Shown here piece by piece: positions 1 to 8,849 of a stretch of 50,503 nt of DNA; position 1 is the stretch's first letter; each line of letters opens with the position of its first letter. A model generated the notes under the pieces. The model did no database searches. It was given only the letters and a program-made list of their open reading frames with translations, and had not been told where the DNA came from. The position numbers and the translations under genes were made by a program. The stretch covers positions 1 through 50,503 of the forward strand of contig NZ_JRGN01000223.1 in the NCBI RefSeq assembly GCF_000775575.1. The letters run 5' to 3'. The DNA comes from Planococcus sp. CAU13 (lineage in GTDB: Bacteria > Bacillota > Bacilli > Bacillales_A > Planococcaceae).

Positions 1-27
1 TTTATGATCGGCAAGCCAGCGAACTCA

Positions 28-70
28 AAAAACTGCCGTACCCTGTTTAAGTCATGGGATACGGCAGTTT
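28..70 (-). terminator. Terminator of the psp-ydj operon
   Basis: Inverted repeat AAACTGCCGTA ... TACGGCAGTTT with an inner CCC/GGG pairing, followed on the minus strand by a TTTT run. It lies just past the ydjI stop codon and closes the minus-strand operon. Confidence 0.75.
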
Positions 71-82
71 CCATTTATTAAC

Positions 83-1051
83 TCACGCCAGTTTCTCTCC
101 GCAATTTGGACAGAATTTGGCGCCGCTCACTTTTTCACCGCAGTTGGGACAGAAGTTCGGGCCTTTTCCGCCGCTGGATTCAGCCTGTCCACCACTGTCC
201 ATGCCTGAACCGGCTTCTTTTTGCTTGTCCATCATTTCCTTCGCGATGTTCATGCCCATCATCATGCCGGCCATATCAGACGCGGTATTGGAGCCCGACG
301 ATTTGCCCATCGCATCAGCGACGGACATCTGCTGGTATCTCGAGATGTCGCCGACCATTCCATGAGATGCGTTTTTATTGATCATATCCTGGATTTCCTT
401 CGGATAATTAAAGCTCATGATCTGGAAACCGGTAATTTTGAAGCCGTCGTCCATGACCTGCATATCCAAGTCATCCTGTATGCCTTTTGCAATATCGTGT
501 GCATTGGCCTGCAGGTTGAACATGTCCTTGCCTTCTTTCGGAATCCATTTCATCAGGAGCTGATCGAGCACAGCGGTAATGCGGATTTTTACATCATCAA
601 CTGTATAGCTTGTACGAACACCGGCAATTTTATCGATCAAATTGATATAATCATTTACTTTAAACTGAAACGTTCCATTCGCCCGGATCGGCATACCGCC
701 CGGCATACCCGGAGCCGGAATATTGATCGGATTCTGCGTGCCCCATCTGACGACAAATTCTTTCGTGTTGACGAACAGCACTTCGACACGCATGCCGCTG
801 TTGAAACCAAACCGGAAACCTTTCAAAGTCGACAGAAAAGGAACAATCTGTGATTCGATATCATACTCGCCGTCGTCTTCGAAAATCCCTTCAATCTTTC
901 CATTATTGAGGAAGATTGCATCCTGTCCGGGACGGATGATCAGCCGGCTTCCTTTTTTGACTTCTTTATTGGCCCATTTATAAAAAATCATGTCATCGCG
1001 AAACTCGTCCCATTCCACGACATCTGCAAATTGATTGCCGAAAAACACCAT
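83..1051 (-). CDS. ydjI: SPFH/virion-core-like protein with zinc ribbons (YdjI)
   Basis: Likely a membrane-associated SPFH-domain protein that works with PspA in envelope-stress protection. The N-terminal three quarters form the SPFH-like fold (NQFADVVEW near the start, FNIPAPGMPGG-like segment near residue 115). A Met/Gly-rich linker with MAGMMMGMN follows, then two short zinc-ribbon knuckles, CPNCGEKVSG and CPNCGEKLA, at the C-terminus. It closely matches my memory of B. subtilis YdjI in length and motifs. I chose the ATG at 1051, about 10 nt behind AAGGAAGG; the ATG at 1060 sits almost on the ribosome binding site. It is the last gene of a four-gene operon and is followed by a terminator. 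Confidence 0.9.
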   Translation of the reverse strand: MVFFGNQFADVVEWDEFRDDMIFYKWANKEVKKGSRLIIRPGQDAIFLNNGKIEGIFEDDGEYDIESQIVPFLSTLKGFRFGFNSGMRVEVLFVNTKEFVVRWGTQNPINIPAPGMPGGMPIRANGTFQFKVNDYINLIDKIAGVRTSYTVDDVKIRITAVLDQLLMKWIPKEGKDMFNLQANAHDIAKGIQDDLDMQVMDDGFKITGFQIMSFNYPKEIQDMINKNASHGMVGDISRYQQMSVADAMGKSSGSNTASDMAGMMMGMNIAKEMMDKQKEAGSGMDSGGQAESSGGKGPNFCPNCGEKVSGAKFCPNCGEKLA

Positions 1052-1084
1052 ATTGTTCATTCCTTCCTTTAGTTCGATTGGCGG

Positions 1085-1867
1085 CTAGAAGCTCCGGCCT
1101 CCGCCACTGAATGAACGGCCTCCGCCGGTCATGCCGCCACTGCCGCCAAAACCGCCGCCTGAATTATTATTCTTGGGAATCCTGCGCCTCGTAACGGTTT
1201 TATTGCGGAAACGGTCCGAATCCCGGACGACGCGCGTATTGTCCCGGTCGATATAAGTCGCAGGCGTCGTCGTATTGCGGCCGCCTGAGTTGTAAAGCAT
1301 CGAACCGACGATGATGGCGGCAAGCACCAGACCTGCCGCTGCATGGAACCACGTCTTTAAAAAGATGCTCTCGGGGTTGACGCCCGGACGATATTCCATA
1401 TATCGATCTGAAGTTTCGATCGTTTCCCGGAACGCGCCGGCATACTGCCCCTGCACCATATAAGAAGTGATGCGGTCGAGCACCATTTCGACGCGCTGAT
1501 TGTCGAGACGCGTCTCAGCTGTTCCAAAACCGGCCAGATAAAAATTACGGCCGCCCATATCGATGGTCAGCAGAACGGCATTCTCCTGGCCGTTTTCGTC
1601 AGCCCACTCATCGAAAAAATTCCCCATATACGTTTCTATCGGCAAACCATTCGTGCTGTCCGTCGTCAACAGCAGGAAATCCGCCCCGTTCTCGCGGCTC
1701 TTCTCAGAAGCATATGCTTCCAGATCCTGGATTTCCGTCTCACTCAACAATCCTGCCCCGTCATATATATGCTGGTCGGTCTGGGCAAAAGCTGCAATGC
1801 CGCCAAAACTCATAAATACTGTCAGCAATAAAAACAAAGCCAGGGTTTTCAAAGACAGCTTTCTCAC
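1085..1867 (-). CDS. ydjH: TPM-domain exported membrane protein (YdjH)
   Basis: A TPM (YgcG) family protein expected at the cell envelope. An N-terminal signal peptide (hydrophobic residues about 8-28, ending AFAQ) is followed by the TPM domain (YDGAGLLSETEIQDLE start, about residues 35-165). A transmembrane helix follows near residues 175-193. The tail is basic and then very glycine-rich (GGGFGGSGGMTGGG), which is common in this family. The GTG start at 1867 overlaps the ydjG stop as GTGA, 9 nt behind GGAGG; a TTG at 1870 is the alternative. It is translationally coupled to ydjG. Its biochemical role is not known to me; association with PspA is inferred from the operon. Confidence 0.88.
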   Translation of the reverse strand: MRKLSLKTLALFLLLTVFMSFGGIAAFAQTDQHIYDGAGLLSETEIQDLEAYASEKSRENGADFLLLTTDSTNGLPIETYMGNFFDEWADENGQENAVLLTIDMGGRNFYLAGFGTAETRLDNQRVEMVLDRITSYMVQGQYAGAFRETIETSDRYMEYRPGVNPESIFLKTWFHAAAGLVLAAIIVGSMLYNSGGRNTTTPATYIDRDNTRVVRDSDRFRNKTVTRRRIPKNNNSGGGFGGSGGMTGGGRSFSGGGRSF

Positions 1868-2892
1868 CAAAGAACACCTCCCACCATATAGGAGATGGCT
1901 TTCAATACTGCAAACGTCGAAACGGCAATGCCCGTAAACCAGGCAGCGACTTTTCCGCCGCTGATCGGGGGCTTGCCGACGACTTTCCCGGTTTGGCCGT
2001 TCATTGCAAAAGTGTGTTCTTTGTTTTCGAAATCATAGTAGACCATCCATACCGGGAATAAGGTGTAATATACTTTCTTCTTGTGAGCGTTGATGTGTTT
2101 ATCTGTATAGCTGACAGTTGAATAGCCGGATATCGTGCTGCCGATAAAGGAATCGATGTACGGCACGATTTTCGATTCAACTCGTGAAAACAATGCATCT
2201 TCATCGTAATCGTATTTCTCGGCGAGGAAGCCCGCCAGATAAGGCATTCGGAAATCTTTCAAATCACTGTAATCATAAGGCTCAAGCTTATCCATCAGTT
2301 CATCATCCATTTTTTCGGATGCATCCGCCGGCACCTTTAAATAACTTAGGTCAATTTCACGGTAAACATCATAGAAATCGGTTTCCGTTATTACGGTATC
2401 GCCCTGCTGATAAGTGCGGACCCGTGTACCGATTGCGGCCACTTCGGCTTTGCCGTCTATGTCATAGAGCCAGAACGGCACATACATGCCGGTCATTTTC
2501 TTGATGCGGTCGCCGTTCATAAAGCCGCGCGGCGTCAAACGGCCATTTTTCGTCCACTTGCGGAATGCCGCCACCGCTTCGTCTTTGCTGATCGTGAACG
2601 GAATCACTTTTGCCGGGGCGAATTCCCCCGTCAGCCTGTCAGAAAGCACGACCGCCGCACCACAGAAACTGCAGTGTGTCGCGGTCGTTTCCGGTTCTGT
2701 CAAAAGGACGGCGCCGCAGTTTTCACAATGATATTCCTTTGCTTCTTCAGGAGCGAATTCCTGCTGGATATTTTCCGCCGGAAAAGTTTCGATATCGTCC
2801 TGACGCCCGCAGTTCGGGCAGGACAAATGGCCGGTGGTGGCGTCGAACGCCATATCCGATCCGCAGTTCGGGCATTTATAATGAGTGACCAA
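1864..2892 (-). CDS. ydjG: Zinc-ribbon membrane protein (YdjG)
   Basis: A TFIIB-type zinc-ribbon protein with a C-terminal membrane anchor. The N-terminus has two ribbons in tandem: YKCPNCGSDMAF ... LSCPNCGRQ, then YHCENCGAVLL ... THCSFCGAAVV. A mixed alpha/beta body follows (about residues 90-300), and then a hydrophobic helix at about 313-338. The start is TTG at 2892, behind GGAGGGGGACGGG. The next upstream gene is pspA (48 nt gap) and downstream is ydjH (4 nt overlap), the same order as in B. subtilis. The family probably tethers partners to the membrane; this is inference. Confidence in family is high, in function low. Confidence 0.88.
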   Translation of the reverse strand: MVTHYKCPNCGSDMAFDATTGHLSCPNCGRQDDIETFPAENIQQEFAPEEAKEYHCENCGAVLLTEPETTATHCSFCGAAVVLSDRLTGEFAPAKVIPFTISKDEAVAAFRKWTKNGRLTPRGFMNGDRIKKMTGMYVPFWLYDIDGKAEVAAIGTRVRTYQQGDTVITETDFYDVYREIDLSYLKVPADASEKMDDELMDKLEPYDYSDLKDFRMPYLAGFLAEKYDYDEDALFSRVESKIVPYIDSFIGSTISGYSTVSYTDKHINAHKKKVYYTLFPVWMVYYDFENKEHTFAMNGQTGKVVGKPPISGGKVAAWFTGIAVSTFAVLKAISYMVGGVLW

Positions 2893-2940
2893 CCCGTCCC
2901 CCTCCCTTCAGCGCAGCATATAACATATGGGTACCAGTCA

Positions 2941-3657
2941 TTATTCGCCCTTATTGACCTGGGATTTCAGCGCTTCCAGTTCATCGTCGACATTGATGCC
3001 GGACTTCAATGATTGCAGCTCCGCATCGACGTTCGCATCGTCGTCATATTTTTTCGCGAGGTCTTTGATATTGTCTCCCGAACCTTTGTTGAGTTCAGAC
3101 ATCGCCTGCGCCTCATCCAGCTGCTGGTTGATCTTTTTCTCCATGGCATCAAAAGCGGAAATGCGCTCTCCAGCCCCGCCCATCGATGAACCCATTTCAT
3201 TCATGCGGCTCTGCGTTTTGGCAACAGCCGCTTTGCCTTTCAATTCCTGGCGGCGCGATTCCAGTTCGCCGATGTCTTCTTCCAGTTTATCGTGTATCTG
3301 GCGCATCTGCTGCGTGTTGGCCGCAGCCATTTCGACAGCTGTCTGGAGTCCTTGTTCGCGCTCCGTCAGTTCGGCTTTACGCTGGAGGAATTTCCGCGCA
3401 TCGTCTTCATTGCCCGCTTCCAGCGCTTTTACCGCATAACGCTGCATATCGTCCATCTCTTTCTGCACATCAGCCAATTCCCGGCGTTCACGTTTTTCCG
3501 CCGCCATGATGGCAGCCGTCTCCGATTTCACTTTACCCAGATCGCTGTTCAAATCACGCAGATACTGGTCGATCATTTTCTCCGGATCCTCCGCCTGATC
3601 GAGCATTGCATGAATATTGCTTGTCATAATATCTCTGAAGCGTTTTAGGATTTCCAT
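2941..3657 (-). CDS. pspA: Phage shock protein A (PspA/IM30 family)
   Basis: Peripheral membrane protein that oligomerises on damaged membranes (ESCRT-III-like fold). It starts MEILKRFRDIMTSN, the amphipathic membrane-binding helix typical of PspA. Long charged coiled-coil helices follow, with DQAEDPEKMIDQYLRDL at about residues 19-35. Length is 238 residues, usual for the family. Three ATGs lie in a row; the third (3657) is 7 nt behind GAGGAG and is the best start. It is the first gene of pspA-ydjG-ydjH-ydjI. A sigma-W-like promoter lies about 260 nt upstream (3915-3941), suggesting induction by envelope stress. Confidence 0.95.
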   Translation of the reverse strand: MEILKRFRDIMTSNIHAMLDQAEDPEKMIDQYLRDLNSDLGKVKSETAAIMAAEKRERRELADVQKEMDDMQRYAVKALEAGNEDDARKFLQRKAELTEREQGLQTAVEMAAANTQQMRQIHDKLEEDIGELESRRQELKGKAAVAKTQSRMNEMGSSMGGAGERISAFDAMEKKINQQLDEAQAMSELNKGSGDNIKDLAKKYDDDANVDAELQSLKSGINVDDELEALKSQVNKGE

Positions 3658-3914
3658 CATCATTCTCCTCTTCGGTTTTTTCCCGTTCACCGGGTGACTC
3701 TATTCCTTAAAACTACCCTTTTCGGCTGCGAATTAATCCGAAAGCTTTGTTTTGTTCCACTTAGAAAATCTCTTTAATAAATCGAAAAACTCCCCGCGGT
3801 ATGAAAATAAGCAACTCTCCCGCATCAATCAGCAAGTCGAAAATCCACCATCGATCCCTTTTCTTTTTCGTTTCCGCCACCATCACCATCGCCAGCCTTT
3901 CCTTTTTTAAAATA

Positions 3915-3941
3915 TACGGAATAGTCTGTTTAAAAGTTTCA
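3915..3941 (-). promoter_or_regulatory. Sigma-W-like (ECF) promoter upstream of pspA
   Basis: On the minus strand the sequence reads TGAAAC, 17 nt, then CGTATA, which matches the B. subtilis sigma-W consensus (TGAAAC-N16/17-CGTA). In B. subtilis the pspA-ydjGHI operon belongs to the sigma-W regulon. The distance to the pspA start is long (about 260 nt), so there would be a long leader; a second promoter nearer the gene cannot be excluded. Confidence 0.6.
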
Positions 3942-4068
3942 CTAGTTTCTTATTATAATATTTTCCCGTTCGCACTTGTTCCACAGGTATTTGCCAGACC
4001 ATTCTATTCAGGAAAGGTTTTGTATATACTTAACTTACAAAGAAACAAAAGCTAAGGAGGGACCACCA

Positions 4069-4629
4069 ATGGCAAGAAAAGAATTATCGCCGGATCAGCA
4101 GGAAGAATTGCTCGCGAAACTGCAAACCCGTTTCGAAAAAAACATGCATCGCCATGAAGGCATCGAATGGTCAAAAGTCCAGGCAAAACTGGAAGAAAAT
4201 CCGGAGAAGCTGTGGTCGCTGTTTCAAATGGAAGAAACAGGCGGCGAACCGGATGTGGCAGTTCTGGAACCTCAGGAAGAAGTCTATTTCTTTTACGATT
4301 TTTCGGCTGAAACACCGAAGGGCCGCCGCAGCCTCTGCTATGACCGGGAAGCATGGGAAGCGCGCAAGAAATTCAAGCCGGAAAATACAGTGATGGATAT
4401 GGCCGCTGAAATGGGCATCGAAGTCCTGACTGAAGATGAATACCGGGAACTGCACAAATTCGGCGCTTTTGACAAGAAAACATCCACTTGGGTGAAAACG
4501 CCGGAAAGGATCCGGGAACACGGCGGCGCCATTTTCTGTGATTATCGCTATGGGCAAGTTTTCACTTACCATAATGGCGCGGATTCGTATTACGCCAGCA
4601 GGGCGTTCCGCGGAAAGCTCGAAGTATAA
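4069..4629 (+). CDS. DUF4256 domain protein
   Basis: A cytoplasmic protein of 186 residues that fills the whole DUF4256 family length. Recognisable segments are EELLAKLQTRFEKNM near the start, LWSLFQMEETGGEPDV, the central FYDFSAETPKGRRSLCYDR and the C-terminal FCDYRYGQVFTYHNGADSYY. The function is unknown. The start at 4069 is set by AAGGAGG 9 nt upstream. It is a single-gene unit on the plus strand, divergent from pspA and closed by its own terminator. A promoter with a TATACT-like -10 seems to lie near 4024. Confidence 0.88.
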   Translation: MARKELSPDQQEELLAKLQTRFEKNMHRHEGIEWSKVQAKLEENPEKLWSLFQMEETGGEPDVAVLEPQEEVYFFYDFSAETPKGRRSLCYDREAWEARKKFKPENTVMDMAAEMGIEVLTEDEYRELHKFGAFDKKTSTWVKTPERIREHGGAIFCDYRYGQVFTYHNGADSYYASRAFRGKLEV

Positions 4630-4650
4630 AAGAAACTCAACAATCATTTC

Positions 4651-4682
4651 AAAAGGCTTCTGCATGTCCGGAAGCCTTTTTG
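4651..4682 (+). terminator. Terminator of the DUF4256 gene
   Basis: AAAAGGCTTC, a 10-nt loop, then GAAGCCTTTTT: a 10-bp stem with a T-run. Confidence 0.85.
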
Positions 4683-4775
4683 CAATTCCAGTATTTTTTC
4701 AAATCTTCATTTCTTCTCTTCCCCGCCTTCTATGGTATTATGGCAAAAGCAGAAAGACAGTGAGGAGCTTATTGT

Positions 4776-6425
4776 ATGATTCATTTCCGCGAATCCGATA
4801 TCCAGGACCGGATGGCTGCACAGAGCAGCCGGCTGACTTTGAAAAAGAGGATGATCCTGTTGATAGGACTGCTGATCTCAGCAGTCGTTCTCATCATGGG
4901 CATTTTCCTCCAATACTTCATAACGGATACACTTGAAACGCAATTAGGGGAACAGGCATTGGCTGTAGCGGAAAGCATTGCGCTGAATCCGGATATTGCG
5001 GAAGCATTCGGTGAAGACGATCCGGCGTCCATCATCCAGCCGCTTGTCTCGCCCGTGCAGCAGGCGACTGAAGCCGAGTTCATCGTTGTGGGCAATAGAG
5101 AAGAAATACGTTTCTCTCATCCGAATCCATCGCAGATCGGTAAAAAAATGGTTGGCGAAGACAATCAGAGAGCGTTGGGAAGTGGTGAATCCTATATTTC
5201 CAAAGCGACAGGCACTCTAGGCAATTCGCTGCGTGCGAAAGTTCCCGTATTCGATGACGGGGAAGTTGTCGGCGTCGTTTCGGTCGGCTTTCTGGCTGCA
5301 GATATCCAGACTTTGGCCGGCAATTACAATCAGGAGATCTGGTTCATGTTGCTTGCAATCGGGCTTGGCGCAATCGCAGTCTCCATCGCCATTGCTTCCT
5401 ATATCAAAAGGAAACTTCATGGACTTGAGCCGGAAGAAATTTCCCATCTGCTGCTGCAGAAAGAGACGATTTTGCAGTCAACCCGGGAAGGCATCATCGC
5501 CGTGAACAACCAGGGTAATATCATATTGATCAATCAGGTGGCGCAACAACTCCTGTTCGGAGAAGATACCCATCCGGCCCCTCTCATCGGCCGGCCAATC
5601 CAGACTGTGCTCCCTTCTTCCAAACTTCAAGGCATACTTGAAACGAAGGAAAGCCATTACGATGAAGAGCAAAGATACGGAGATCACGCGGTCTATGTCA
5701 ATTCCGGTCCGATATTCTATGAGGAGCTGCTGGTCGGTGCCGTTTCCACTTTCCGCAATAAAACAGAGATTGACAAACTGACGAAAGAACTCACCCATGT
5801 AAAACAATATGCCAACGCACTGCGAGCCCAGACCCACGAATTTTCGAACAAGCTTTATACCATTTCCGGTTTGCTCCATCTAGGTAAAAAGAGCGAGGCG
5901 CTCGATTTTATTCGGATGGAGCAGGATGTCCAGCAGGAATGGATCCGCCAATTGATCGATAAAGTGGCAGATCCGCTGATCAGCGGCATTCTGCTCGGCA
6001 AAATGAATCAGGCGAGTGAACAGCAGGTCGAATTGTCCATTGACCCTGAAAGCCGGCTGAACACCGGTTTATCCGAACAGCAAAAACAGGCGCTGCTCAC
6101 GGCAATCGGAAATTTGATCGATAACGCAATCGATGCCGTTAAACAACAGGCACCTGACAGGCGGCAAATTTCGCTGTATTTTACTGATGTCGGTGAAGAC
6201 ATTCTGCTTGAAATCGATGATTCCGGACCCGGAATTGCCGCTTCACAGGAAACCAGCCTGTTTGAAGAAGGCTTTTCTTCAAAAACCGGTTCTGACCGCG
6301 GATATGGCCTCAGCACCACCAGGAAATTCATCAGTCTCGCCGGAGGAGAAGTGCATATGGAAGAAAGTGAACTTGGCGGAGCGTGCTTTGTCGTTTCCCT
6401 GCCTAAAAAGGAGCTGAAAATATGA
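4776..6425 (+). CDS. Sensor histidine kinase, CitA/DcuS family
   Basis: Membrane sensor kinase probably detecting an external carboxylate such as citrate or a C4-dicarboxylate. Two transmembrane helices (about residues 26-50 and 187-209) bracket an extracytoplasmic PAS-like (PASC) sensor domain. A cytoplasmic PAS domain (about 225-340) and the kinase core follow. The phospho-acceptor motif is THEFSNKL with His354. The N box is NLIDNAIDA (446-454). The ATP lid has DSGPGI (482-487) and GYGLS (509-513). The start is set by GAGGAG 8 nt upstream. It overlaps the response regulator by 4 nt (ATGA). The transporter behind the pair suggests citrate sensing, as for CitS/CitT in B. subtilis; the ligand is inferred. 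Confidence 0.92.
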   Translation: MIHFRESDIQDRMAAQSSRLTLKKRMILLIGLLISAVVLIMGIFLQYFITDTLETQLGEQALAVAESIALNPDIAEAFGEDDPASIIQPLVSPVQQATEAEFIVVGNREEIRFSHPNPSQIGKKMVGEDNQRALGSGESYISKATGTLGNSLRAKVPVFDDGEVVGVVSVGFLAADIQTLAGNYNQEIWFMLLAIGLGAIAVSIAIASYIKRKLHGLEPEEISHLLLQKETILQSTREGIIAVNNQGNIILINQVAQQLLFGEDTHPAPLIGRPIQTVLPSSKLQGILETKESHYDEEQRYGDHAVYVNSGPIFYEELLVGAVSTFRNKTEIDKLTKELTHVKQYANALRAQTHEFSNKLYTISGLLHLGKKSEALDFIRMEQDVQQEWIRQLIDKVADPLISGILLGKMNQASEQQVELSIDPESRLNTGLSEQQKQALLTAIGNLIDNAIDAVKQQAPDRRQISLYFTDVGEDILLEIDDSGPGIAASQETSLFEEGFSSKTGSDRGYGLSTTRKFISLAGGEVHMEESELGGACFVVSLPKKELKI

Positions 6426-7156
6426 AGCGCAAATTCCGTGTCATGATCATTGAAGATGATTTTCGGATAGCTGCCATTAATCAGCAGCTCGTCGAACAGG
6501 TCGAAGGTTTTTCGGTTGAAGAAATCGCAAAAACAGGCCAGGAAGCGATGAGCTTTCTGGCATCCGCTGAATGGCTGCCGGACCTCATTCTGCTGGATGT
6601 CTTTATCCCGGACCGGAATGGACTCGATTTGTTCCATGACATACGCCGAAATTTCCCGCGAATCGACATCATCATGCTGACTGCAGCAGCGGAAACGGCT
6701 ACGGTCGAAGAAACTGTCCGGGGCGGAATTTTCGATTATATCCTCAAACCCGCCGATTTCGGCCGCTTTGAACTGGCACTCCGCCGCTATCTGCAGCGGA
6801 AAGAAATTTTCGCCGCAAAAGATGCGATGGCGCAGCACGATATCGATCAATTGCTCGGCATCCAGTACAGTCCGAAAACAGAGCCTGCTGCGCCGCAAAG
6901 CGGCTTGCCCAAAGGCATCGATCCACTGACACTGCAGGGCATCAAAGATTTTCTTGAGTCTTCATCCTCTGCCGGTGTCACCGCCATGGAAACTGGAAAA
7001 GCAGTAGGTGTCAGCCGCTCTACTGCGCGCCGTTATCTGGAACATCTTGTATCAGCGGGCGAAGTGCAGGCGCAGCTGAATTACGGAGAAATCGGCCGGC
7101 CCGAACGCCGTTACAGCCGTGAACAAAATGAACAAAAGGGCCAAAATGCTTTTTAA
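6422..7156 (+). CDS. Response regulator, CitB/DctR family
   Basis: Cytoplasmic partner of the kinase just upstream. The receiver domain spans about residues 1-125, with the acidic pair in MIIEDDF (near residue 10), the phospho-acceptor Asp59 in LLDVFIPDRNG and the Lys of ILKPADF near 108. The C-terminal output domain (about 165-235) has a winged-helix type HTH around VGVSRSTARRYLEHLV and GRPERRY, typical for CitT/DctR. The 4-nt overlap with the kinase implies coupled translation. The likely target is the transporter gene that follows after a 150-nt gap containing a large palindrome. Confidence 0.92.
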   Translation: MKRKFRVMIIEDDFRIAAINQQLVEQVEGFSVEEIAKTGQEAMSFLASAEWLPDLILLDVFIPDRNGLDLFHDIRRNFPRIDIIMLTAAAETATVEETVRGGIFDYILKPADFGRFELALRRYLQRKEIFAAKDAMAQHDIDQLLGIQYSPKTEPAAPQSGLPKGIDPLTLQGIKDFLESSSSAGVTAMETGKAVGVSRSTARRYLEHLVSAGEVQAQLNYGEIGRPERRYSREQNEQKGQNAF

Positions 7157-7182
7157 TTGCCTTAATCAAATAATCTTATTTT

Positions 7183-7232
7183 TCAAATCCCTCTGTGCTA
7201 AGTTTATACCTACAACTTAGAAACAGAGGGAT
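7183..7232. promoter_or_regulatory. 50-nt interrupted palindrome between regulator and transporter
   Basis: Left arm AAATCCCTCTGT-G-CTAAGTT and right arm AACTTAG-AA-ACAGAGGGATTT, with a 9-nt loop. It could work as a transcription terminator or attenuator for the kinase-regulator operon, although it lacks a clear T-run on the plus strand. It could also contain the binding site of the response regulator in front of the transporter gene. Confidence 0.5.
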
Positions 7233-7308
7233 TTGTCGTGTCAACTCCATTTTGTATGCGTTTTCACAAAGCCCCTCCGATTTTCAATCTCTGTCTGGAG
7301 GAATTTAG

Positions 7309-8631
7309 ATGTTAAGTATTATTGGTTTATTGACCATAGTAGTAATAGTTGGTCTGCTCATCAGCAATAAAGTCACGCCAATTGCCGCACTTGTACTGGT
7401 GCCGATCGTTGCCGCTTTCGCTGCCGGCTTTAGTTTCGGCGAAATCGGCGAATTCTTCAACAGCGGCATAAGTGATGTCATGAGCGTCGTTGTCATGTTC
7501 ATCTTTGCGATTCTTTTCTTTGGTATCATGCAGGACGTGGGATTATTCGATCCATTGATCAATAAAATGATCGACATTTCACGAGGAAATATCATCGCTG
7601 TTGCAGTCGGCACTGTGATAATAGCTGCCATCGCCCAATTGGACGGATCAGGGGCATCCACATTCCTGATTTCGATTCCGGCGCTGCTGCCACTTTACAA
7701 ACGGCTGAAAATGAACCCTTATTTACTGTTATTGCTGGTCGGCCTTGCTGCCAGTATTATGAATATGGTGCCATGGGGCGGTCCGCTTGGCCGAACTGCA
7801 GCGGTTCTCGGAATGGACGTCACCGAGTTATGGCGTCCGCTGATCAAAGTTCAGGTAATCGGTCTTGTGATGTTGATCGGGCTGGCGGTCCTGCTGGCTA
7901 TCCGTGAAAAGCGTCTGATTGCCAAGCGTGGCAATTTAAATGATGCTATTTATGAAGAAGCGAAGCCGCTGGTCGAAGGAGCAGACGATAAAGCGTCCAA
8001 AAAAGCTGCCGCTCTCAGAAGGCCGAAATTGCTTTGGGTCAACGCCATACTTGCACTCTCCGTCATAGGTGTTTTAGTCTGGGGAGTCATCCCTGCCGGA
8101 TTTACCTTTATTATCGGAGTCAGCATCGCTTTGCCGCTGAACTACCCGAATATGAAAGATCAGATGGACCGCATCAAGGACCACGCGCCAAACGCTTTGC
8201 TGATGGCTGCGATTATTCTTGCCGCAGGATCATTCCTCGGAATTTTAAATGGCACGCTCATGCTCGACTCGATTGCCACTGACCTTGTCACGATTTTACC
8301 GGCTTTCGTTATTCCATATTTGCATATCATCATCGGATTTTTTGGCGTGCCGTTTGATTTATTGCTCAGCACGGATGCTTATTATTTCGCATTGTTCCCG
8401 ATTGTTGAACAGGTCGTTACCGGCTTCGGCGTTTCTTCGCTGTCTGCGGCCTATGCCATGATCATCGGGAACATCATTGGAACTTTCGTCAGCCCGTTCT
8501 CTCCTGCCTTGTGGCTTGCGCTTGGACTGGCCGGCCTCGAAATGGGCCGTCACATCCGCTATTCCCTGCCGATCATGTGGGGCTTCAGCATTGTGCTGTT
8601 GGCCATTTCAATTTTAATCGGTGTTGTGTAA
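7309..8631 (+). CDS. CitMHS-family citrate (metal-citrate) transporter
   Basis: Secondary transporter for citrate complexed with a divalent metal and coupled to protons. It has 440 residues and about a dozen hydrophobic segments, the length of CitM and CitH of B. subtilis. Conserved-looking segments are AIAQLDGSGASTFLIS (about 104-119) and MNMVPWGGPLGRTAAVLG (about 147-164). A charged cytoplasmic loop lies near 205-240. The start is 10 nt behind CTGGAGGAA. A terminator follows. It lies behind a CitA/DcuS-type two-component system, which very probably controls it. CitMHS members differ in metal preference (Mg or Ca); I cannot tell which here. Confidence 0.93.
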   Translation: MLSIIGLLTIVVIVGLLISNKVTPIAALVLVPIVAAFAAGFSFGEIGEFFNSGISDVMSVVVMFIFAILFFGIMQDVGLFDPLINKMIDISRGNIIAVAVGTVIIAAIAQLDGSGASTFLISIPALLPLYKRLKMNPYLLLLLVGLAASIMNMVPWGGPLGRTAAVLGMDVTELWRPLIKVQVIGLVMLIGLAVLLAIREKRLIAKRGNLNDAIYEEAKPLVEGADDKASKKAAALRRPKLLWVNAILALSVIGVLVWGVIPAGFTFIIGVSIALPLNYPNMKDQMDRIKDHAPNALLMAAIILAAGSFLGILNGTLMLDSIATDLVTILPAFVIPYLHIIIGFFGVPFDLLLSTDAYYFALFPIVEQVVTGFGVSSLSAAYAMIIGNIIGTFVSPFSPALWLALGLAGLEMGRHIRYSLPIMWGFSIVLLAISILIGVV

Positions 8632-8657
8632 GGCAGAAACAGTCAATTTCATAAACG

Positions 8658-8695
8658 AACCGGCTTTCCATTTAACGTGGGCGAGCCGGTTTTTT
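8658..8695 (+). terminator. Terminator of the CitMHS gene
   Basis: AACCGGCT, loop, AGCCGGTTTTTT: an 8-bp stem and a T-run directly behind the transporter gene. Confidence 0.85.
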
Positions 8696-8849
8696 GAATT
8701 TATTGCATTAACCAGCTTTCTCCCCTGTTTTCGAAATTTAATGCCTGCTCCTTCAGATCGTTGAATTTTTCATGCCATTCGTCCCGTCACATTCTATCTA
8801 TTCGCATTTATCGGGATTATAATGTAAGTAAGAAAAAGGGGGTGCCATT

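Noticed and set aside
221-853. Long plus-strand open frame opposite ydjI
   Set aside because: It is the antisense shadow of the well-supported ydjI gene, without ribosome binding site or recognisable domain.
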